Assembly (NCBI RefSeq): GCF_021405525.1
Contig: NZ_JAGQAG010000003.1
Span: 1-64,000, forward strand
Length of the DNA: 64,000 nt
Direction of reading: 5' to 3'
DNA from: Ruegeria pomeroyi
GTDB lineage: Bacteria; Pseudomonadota; Alphaproteobacteria; Rhodobacterales; Rhodobacteraceae
Position numbers and translations under genes: made by a program. Below, piece after piece: positions 59,474-64,000 of this stretch. The notes below the pieces were generated by a model that did not search any database, was not told where the DNA came from, and saw nothing but the letters and a program-made list of their open reading frames with translations. The stretch's first letter is position 1, and every line of letters starts with the position of its first letter.

Positions 59474-60498
59474 TGGGCGTCGTCAGCTGGATGGTCGGAA
59501 CGGCAGACGCGTTCCTTGTCGATGCGGCTGAGTCCCAGTTCGGGGCCGTGGCAAGCAATACCGGCACGATCGTCCTGCTGATGGTCACGCTTTCGCTAAT
59601 CGGCGTCTGCATCAACATGGCATTCCAGTTCCGCAGCATGGATGGGGCCAGCTTCTTCTGGTACCTGATCAAGCTGATGCTGATAGGGCTCTTCGCCTTC
59701 AACTGGGCAAACTTCAATGCAGTAGCGAACGCCGTCATTGGAGGCTTGGACTACGTCGCTGGCGCGCTGGTGTCTTCGGTTGGCGGCGGAGGAGCCGGAG
59801 CCACACACTTTGCCGGCGAATTCGACATCCTGATCGAAAAATTCAGCCAGTACCTGAATGCCATCGGCAGCAATTTGAACTGGATGACGGGCGCGATCCT
59901 AGGCGGCATCGGGCTTATTCTTTTGAGCCTCCTTGGCTTCATGACCGGCATCGTCCTCATATTCGCCAAGATGATGCTGACCCTCATGCTCGGCCTTGCT
60001 CCGATCATGATCGCTCTGTCGCTCTTCGACGCGACCAAGGATTTCTTCCATAGGTGGGTCTCGACGACGGTCAGCTATGCCTTCTACCCCATCGTCATCG
60101 CAGCAATGTTTTCGACCGTCGTCGGCATGGCGAATTCGCTTCTCGCGCAGCTCGGTGATCCAAACTCGGCAACCAACATCGGATCGCTCGTGCCGTTCTT
60201 CGTCATGGTGTTCCTAGCCAAGGGCTTCGTCGCTGCAACGCCCCTGATTGTGCGGGGGATCTCTGGGAACCTGATGGTAGCCGCAGCGCCCGCTGTGGTC
60301 GCTGGATCGACCGGGATCATGCGGGGGATCTTCAATACCGACGGCGTGAAGGGCCGGGCGCGGATCGGTGCGCTCACGACAAGCGAAGTAATCGGACGAG
60401 GCGCGGTGCAGACGCCTGCCGCTGTGCGGAGCGCCGCGGCAACGACAAGCGCGCAGGTGGTCAGAATGGCGGAACGAGCAAAACGTTTGCGAGAGTAG
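59473..60498 (+). CDS. virB6: VirB6/TrbL-like inner-membrane channel protein
   Basis: A 341-residue polytopic protein with about six helices (residues 28-50, 65-90, 130-165, 165-195, 205-225 and 240-265). LMLGLAPIMIALSLFDATKDFFHRWVS is a VirB6/TrbL core segment. It forms part of the inner-membrane translocation channel. In the classical order it follows virB5; here it is last, after virB11. Confidence 0.86.
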   Translation: MGVVSWMVGTADAFLVDAAESQFGAVASNTGTIVLLMVTLSLIGVCINMAFQFRSMDGASFFWYLIKLMLIGLFAFNWANFNAVANAVIGGLDYVAGALVSSVGGGGAGATHFAGEFDILIEKFSQYLNAIGSNLNWMTGAILGGIGLILLSLLGFMTGIVLIFAKMMLTLMLGLAPIMIALSLFDATKDFFHRWVSTTVSYAFYPIVIAAMFSTVVGMANSLLAQLGDPNSATNIGSLVPFFVMVFLAKGFVAATPLIVRGISGNLMVAAAPAVVAGSTGIMRGIFNTDGVKGRARIGALTTSEVIGRGAVQTPAAVRSAAATTSAQVVRMAERAKRLRE

Positions 60499-60612
60499 AA
60501 AGGAGAAAGCAGCCTTTCGCCGCACTGTGCATGAACTCACACAATGCGGGACTTTTCGGGCTTTCGCTGCGCCGTTCACGAAGGTCCGTTGCCCCCTCTT
60601 CTTCAGGGTGGA

Positions 60613-61026
60613 CTAAGCATCGAGTAACGCATCGATCACCGCGCATTCTGGGGCAGCATCGCCGGTGCATCGCGCAACAGTGTCCGACAGGACGCGCTCG
60701 ATGCGCTGCAGATCGGCAATCTTGGCCTGAACGTCAGTCAGATGATCTTCGGCGATGATCTGCACCTCGGCGCATGTCCGGGATCGGTCATCGACCAGCC
60801 CAAGCAGCCCGCGAACCTCTTCGAGAGAAAAGCCTAGATCGCGGGACCGCATGACGAATTTCAGCCGCTTGACGTGGGCATCGTCGTAGCTTCGGTAGCC
60901 CTTCGTACTGCGCGGCGGGTCCGGCATGATCCCGATTTTCTCGTAATAGCGAATGGTTTCCAGGTTGCAGCCCGTTGCGCGGGCCAAATCGCCCCGCCGA
61001 ATTGATCTCACGCTTGTGTTACTCAT
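60613..61026 (-). CDS. merR: Mercury-responsive regulator MerR
   Basis: A 137-residue MerR: ARATGCNLETIRYYEKIGIM in the HTH, and three cysteines placed like Hg-binding Cys82, Cys117 and Cys126 of Tn501 MerR (RTCAEVQ, ARCTGDAAPECAVID). It represses and, with Hg(II), activates the divergent mer operon. The Hg site supports mercury rather than another metal. Confidence 0.9.
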   Translation of the reverse strand: MSNTSVRSIRRGDLARATGCNLETIRYYEKIGIMPDPPRSTKGYRSYDDAHVKRLKFVMRSRDLGFSLEEVRGLLGLVDDRSRTCAEVQIIAEDHLTDVQAKIADLQRIERVLSDTVARCTGDAAPECAVIDALLDA

Positions 61027-61042
61027 TGTGCCGAAAAATCCC

Positions 61043-61073
61043 TTGAGCCTGTATCAACTACAGACCCTAGAAC
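61043..61073 (+). promoter_or_regulatory. MerR-type mer promoter
   Basis: TTGAGC (-35, 61043-61048) and TAGAAC (-10, 61068-61073) are separated by 19 bases, the overlong spacer of MerR-controlled promoters. The dyad CTGTA-tcaac-TACAG (61049-61063) lies inside the spacer and is the likely MerR site. Confidence 0.8.
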
Positions 61074-61102
61074 GGTGGAAACATCTGTTCAAGGAAGATT
61101 CG

Positions 61103-61510
61103 ATGGAACAACATTTGGCGGAACTTCCGCAATCTCAGTCGCAGAAAATTGGCGACGAAACCACCAAGGGATGGGGCGTGACCGGCCTCGGCGTCCTCGG
61201 TGCGCTGGCGATGACTTCTTGCTGCATCCTTCCATTGGTGCTGGTCAGCTTTGGCGTGACAGGCGTGTTCATCGCGCAGCTCGGGGCGCTCTATGCCTAC
61301 AAATGGTACACCTTCGCGCTGAGCGCCGCGTTTTTGGGATACGGCTTCTACAAGGCTTACAAGCCTGTAGATGCCGAGGCCTGTGCCGATGGCACCTGCG
61401 CCCGCCCCATCGACCGCCGCATCATGCGCGCAACCCTCTGGGCCGCTTCCGCGATTGTCGCTGTCGCCATGATCTTTCCCTACATCACCCCCTTCATCCT
61501 GAAATTCTGA
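61103..61510 (+). CDS. merT: Mercuric ion transporter MerT
   Basis: A 135-residue membrane protein with three helices. The first has the Cys pair in AMTSCCILPLVLVSFGVTG; a second pair is in EACADGTCARP on the cytoplasmic loop. These Cys pairs pass Hg(II) inward to MerA. ATG 61103 has AAGGA 8 bases upstream and gives the normal MerT start. Confidence 0.9.
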   Translation: MEQHLAELPQSQSQKIGDETTKGWGVTGLGVLGALAMTSCCILPLVLVSFGVTGVFIAQLGALYAYKWYTFALSAAFLGYGFYKAYKPVDAEACADGTCARPIDRRIMRATLWAASAIVAVAMIFPYITPFILKF

Positions 61511-61525
61511 ACGAGGACCATGACC

Positions 61526-61828
61526 ATGAAGCATCTCCTGTTATCCGCCCTGGCCATCGTCGCACTCTCGACCCCGGCCCTCGCTGAAGAGCGCCAGGTC
61601 GAGATCGCCGTCAGCGAACTGACATGCCCGTCCTGTTCGTTCATTGTTGCCAGCTCGATGCGCGGTGTTCCGTCGGTCGAGATCGCCGCATTCGAGGACG
61701 GCCCCGAATACGGGCAGGGTGTTTACAGCGTGACCTACGATGACGCCGAAACTTCCATCGAAAGCATCATCGGCGCGGTGACGGCCAATGGCTATCCGGC
61801 GCAGGTGCTGCCCGACACAGCCTCCTGA
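61526..61828 (+). CDS. merP: Periplasmic mercury-binding protein MerP
   Basis: A 100-residue exported HMA-fold protein. The signal peptide ends PALAE. The metal site reads LTCPSCSFIV, with two Cys as CPSC where standard MerP has CAAC or CPTC. Start 61526 is 9 bases after GAGG and better placed than ATG 61520. It binds Hg(II) in the periplasm and gives it to MerT. Confidence 0.85.
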   Translation: MKHLLLSALAIVALSTPALAEERQVEIAVSELTCPSCSFIVASSMRGVPSVEIAAFEDGPEYGQGVYSVTYDDAETSIESIIGAVTANGYPAQVLPDTAS

Positions 61829-61832
61829 GCCG

Positions 61833-61872
61833 CCTGCAATGCGTGACAATCTCCTGCAATGCGTGACAATCT
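61833..61872 (+). repeat. Tandem 20-base duplication at start of orf83
   Basis: CCTGCAATGCGTGACAATCT occurs twice head to tail. It doubles the ATGCGTGAC start region. The first copy starts an 11-residue frame (61839-61874) whose TGA overlaps ATG 61874 of the gene, which is itself internal and in frame. Confidence 0.8.
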
Positions 61873-62110
61873 GATGGGTGGCCTGCTGGCCTTCGGAATA
61901 GCAGCTCCGGTCGTGGTCGTCTGCTGCGGCGGCGGAACTGCCGTGCTTGCAGCGTTGTTCGGCGGCGTTGGGGCTTGGCTCTCTGGAATGAGTGGCATTG
62001 CCGTGCTGGTTTTGGCGGGTCTGACCTACCTGATCGTCCGCGCACTGCGTCGTTCGCAAATGAAACGCGCCTCCGGCCCCGACCCATCACAGAGAAAGAC
62101 GGCTCCTTGA
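61859..62110 (+). CDS. Small Cys-Cys membrane protein of mer operon (orf83)
   Basis: An 83-residue protein with two membrane helices and a Cys pair (PVVVVCCGGG). It recalls MerF in size and layout but not in sequence, so a role as an extra Hg(II) transporter is inference. Two starts are possible, ATG 61859 and ATG 61874 (TGATG with the short upstream frame). It overlaps the merF start by 4 bases. Confidence 0.7.
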   Translation: MRDNLMGGLLAFGIAAPVVVVCCGGGTAVLAALFGGVGAWLSGMSGIAVLVLAGLTYLIVRALRRSQMKRASGPDPSQRKTAP

Positions 62111-62493
62111 CTGACACACCTGAAAATTCCGACCGTCTGCTGAAATGGGGGCTTGGCGGTGCGCTCTTCGCCGCGCTCTGCTGCTTTACACCGCTTCTGG
62201 TCGTCATCGTCGCTGGCGTCGGATTGTCGGCCCTCACGGGCTGGCTCGATTACGCCCTGTTCCCGCTGCTGTTTTTCAGCCTCGCCGTGGTGGCACAGGC
62301 CCTTTGGCTGCGCGCTGGCAAACCGGGACCGGCCCCGAAACTTTGGGCCACCGGCCTCGCGGTGGCCCTGTCGATCCTGATCATTCTTCTCGAATTCAGG
62401 TTCGCAATACGGATCACAATCGGCGTTTTCGCCGCCACAGCACTCTACGCGGTTCTCCTGAACCGTGCGCAAAAGAAAGGATCGCTCTTATGA
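62107..62493 (+). CDS. merF: MerF-like mercury transporter
   Basis: A 128-residue membrane protein with four helices. FAALCCFTPLLVVIVAGVGL and SALTGWLDYALFP match MerF, whose CC pair moves Hg(II) inward. Usual MerF is about 81 residues; here a C-terminal extension adds two helices, with no second Cys pair. The start is a TTG (62107) overlapping the orf83 stop as TTGA. Confidence 0.85.
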   Translation: MTDTPENSDRLLKWGLGGALFAALCCFTPLLVVIVAGVGLSALTGWLDYALFPLLFFSLAVVAQALWLRAGKPGPAPKLWATGLAVALSILIILLEFRFAIRITIGVFAATALYAVLLNRAQKKGSLL

Positions 62494-62627
62494 TGATGGG
62501 ATGTTGCACCGCCACCGGCATGGTCTTCGGCCTCCTCGGCATGTTGACACCGCTGATCGCCATCGGCGCGGTCATATATCTGCTCGCCGCCAGACCAAAA
62601 GACCCCGAACATGGCGAGGCGCGCTGA
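62490..62627 (+). CDS. 45-residue Cys-Cys membrane peptide of mer operon
   Basis: Starts at ATG 62490, overlapping the merF stop. The sequence has GCCTATG near its N-terminus followed by one membrane helix (VFGLLGMLTPLIAIGAVIYL) and a charged tail. The gene is too short for usual gene finders but sits neatly between merF and merA with overlaps. A metal-passing role is suggested by the CC pair only. Confidence 0.6.
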   Translation: MMMGCCTATGMVFGLLGMLTPLIAIGAVIYLLAARPKDPEHGEAR

Positions 62628-62628
62628 G

Positions 62629-64000
62629 ATGAAAGACCTGAACAAAACCGACGATGAACAGGGCGGCTATGACCTGATCGTTCTTGGGGCCGGATCGGCG
62701 GGGTTCTCCGCCGCAATTACCGGCGCGGATGCCGGAAAGCGTGTCGCCCTCGTAGGACATGGCACCATCGGCGGAACTTGCGTCAACGTGGGATGCGTGC
62801 CCTCCAAGGCGATGATCCGTGCGGCAGAGGCCGTGCACTGTGCGGGGGCTGCCAAGCGGTTCCCCGGCCTGTCGGGACGGGCACAAGTGGATGATTGGCA
62901 GACGCTCGTTCAGTCCAAGGACGATCTGGTCACGACCCTGCGCCAGAAGAAATACGCGGACCTTCTGCCGGAATATGAGGATGTCGATTACATCGACGCC
63001 GGTCCCGCGCGGCTGATCGAAGGTGGCGTGACAGTCGGTGAGCGAACCCTGAAAGCACCGAGGACCATCATCGCCACGGGCGGGCGTCCCGTTCTGCCGA
63101 CCATCGACGGCATCGAGGAAATCGGCGCGCTCAACAGCACCAGTCTTCTGGAACTCGAAGTACTGCCGAAAAGCCTGATCTTCATCGGCGCGGGCTACAT
63201 CGGCGCGGAGCTGGCCCAGATGATGAGCCGCATGGGCGTGAAGGTCACGCTTGTCGCCCGTTCGCATCTGTTGCCCGGCGCGGAACCAGAGGTCTCGGAG
63301 GCATTGGCGGCGGCGTTCGAGGCCGAAGGCATCACTCTTCTGACCGGGTTAAGCTACGACACTGTGCGCCGCGACGACGCGGGCGTGACACTGCGCGTGA
63401 TCCAGAACGGAAAGCCTGTCGAAGTGACGGCGGATCACCTCGTTTCGACCGCTGGCAGGCGGGCCAATACCAAAGATATGGGCCTAGACGCAATCGGCGT
63501 GGAAACCGACGCGCGTGGGTCCATCGTCGTCGGCGAGGACATGCAGACATCGGTGCGCGGCATCTATGCCGCAGGCGATGTGACCGACCGCGACCAGTTC
63601 GTCTATATGGCGGCCTATGGTGCAAAGCTCGCGGCCAAAAATGCGGTTCTCGGCGAAGACCATCGCTACGACAACGCCGCGATGCCCTGGGTGGTGTTTT
63701 CCGACCCGCAGGTCGCGGGCGTCGGTCTCGGTGAAGCCCAGGCGCGGGACGCGGGCCTCGACGTCAAGACGTCCATCGTACCGCTCGATCAGGTGCCGCG
63801 CGCACTGGCCGCACGCGACACGCGCGGATTGATCAAGCTGGTGGCGGACAGAAAGTCCGACCGGCTGCTTGGCGGCCAGATCATCGCGCCCGAGGGGTCC
63901 GATACGATCCAGACCCTCGTTATGGCGCTGAAGTTTGGCATGACCACAAAGGCGCTCGGGGAGACGATCTTCCCCTATCTGACGACCGTGGAAGGGCTGA
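62629..64000 (+). CDS. merA: Mercuric reductase MerA, 3' end outside window
   Basis: 457 codons are present. LIVLGAGSAGFSAAI binds FAD, GGTCVNVGCVPSK (about 48-60) is the redox disulphide, FIGAGYIGAELAQMM binds NADPH and GIYAAGDVTDRDQFVYMAA is the second FAD motif. The N-terminal HMA (NmerA) domain of Tn501 MerA is missing; the chain starts directly at the FAD domain. The C-terminal Cys pair lies beyond the window edge. It reduces Hg(II) to Hg(0). Confidence 0.92.
   Translation, partial: MKDLNKTDDEQGGYDLIVLGAGSAGFSAAITGADAGKRVALVGHGTIGGTCVNVGCVPSKAMIRAAEAVHCAGAAKRFPGLSGRAQVDDWQTLVQSKDDLVTTLRQKKYADLLPEYEDVDYIDAGPARLIEGGVTVGERTLKAPRTIIATGGRPVLPTIDGIEEIGALNSTSLLELEVLPKSLIFIGAGYIGAELAQMMSRMGVKVTLVARSHLLPGAEPEVSEALAAAFEAEGITLLTGLSYDTVRRDDAGVTLRVIQNGKPVEVTADHLVSTAGRRANTKDMGLDAIGVETDARGSIVVGEDMQTSVRGIYAAGDVTDRDQFVYMAAYGAKLAAKNAVLGEDHRYDNAAMPWVVFSDPQVAGVGLGEAQARDAGLDVKTSIVPLDQVPRALAARDTRGLIKLVADRKSDRLLGGQIIAPEGSDTIQTLVMALKFGMTTKALGETIFPYLTTVEGL

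Noticed and set aside
60499-60612. Possible extra gene between virB6 and merR
   Set aside because: A short plus-strand frame (60531-60758) is antisense to merR and has no product of known type.
1-64000. CRISPR arrays, rRNA or tRNA genes
   Set aside because: No regularly spaced repeats or cloverleaf-like segments were noticed anywhere in the window.

Overview
The window looks like a high-GC alphaproteobacterium of the Rhodobacterales (Roseobacter group). This is inferred from the GC-rich codon use, the gene families, and a VirB system with VirB6 placed after VirB11; no rRNA or tRNA gene is visible to confirm it. The DNA falls into two parts: about 44 kb of acyl-CoA catabolism genes, then, from about 45.9 kb, accessory DNA with a type IV secretion (VirB) operon, a ParDE-type toxin-antitoxin pair and a mercury-resistance operon running off the right edge.

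Catabolic part (1-44.3 kb). A nine-gene minus-strand operon (10541 down to the left edge) encodes two acyl-CoA dehydrogenases, an enoyl-CoA hydratase-like protein, a PaaK-type CoA ligase, a biotin-dependent carboxylase (beta and alpha), an HMG-CoA-lyase-like enzyme, an SDR and a citryl-CoA-lyase-like protein. Opposite it are a FadH-like flavoenzyme and an acyl-CoA synthetase. After a miscellaneous stretch (GST, DoxX, MarR, a decayed 3-methyladenine glycosylase gene, a thioesterase, an AraC regulator, an NmrA-type oxidoreductase, an acyl-CoA synthetase) come a BadH-like SDR, a natural tandem-TetR regulator, and a six-gene minus operon (two IVD-type dehydrogenases, a dienoyl-CoA-reductase-like SDR, a crotonase, two thioesterases). 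Divergent from that operon are a crotonase, AtuA and a second carboxylase whose alpha subunit is split into biotin carboxylase and biotin carrier. Next are PaaY, an SCP-x type thiolase and an SDR, then a TetR-led liu-like operon (third carboxylase, methylglutaconyl-CoA-hydratase-like crotonase, LCAD-type dehydrogenase) followed by the biotin transporter gene bioY. Taken together this resembles pathways for branched or alicyclic carboxylic acids (acyclic terpenes, leucine, cyclohexane carboxylates). The substrate itself is inference.

The catabolic operons appear to be tied together by a palindrome, TCTAACA-NN-TGTTAGA, found in four divergent or upstream promoter regions and in degenerate form before the second TetR gene. 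The three TetR DNA-binding domains (two in the tandem protein, one in the stand-alone protein) have almost the same recognition helix, so one shared regulon is likely.

Accessory part (45.9-64 kb). The order is a helix-turn-helix protein, an exported unknown, the ParDE pair, a small exported protein, and a tightly overlapping operon: unknown, VirB1, B2, B3, B4, lipoprotein, a VirB5-like/transglycosylase fusion, VirB5/TrbJ, B8, B9, B10, B11, exported unknown, VirB6. A 31-base element is shared almost exactly by the promoter of the exported unknown and that of the VirB operon. The mer operon (merR divergent from merT-merP-orf83-merF-orf45-merA) has a MerR-type promoter with a 19-base spacer and two extra small Cys-Cys membrane proteins.
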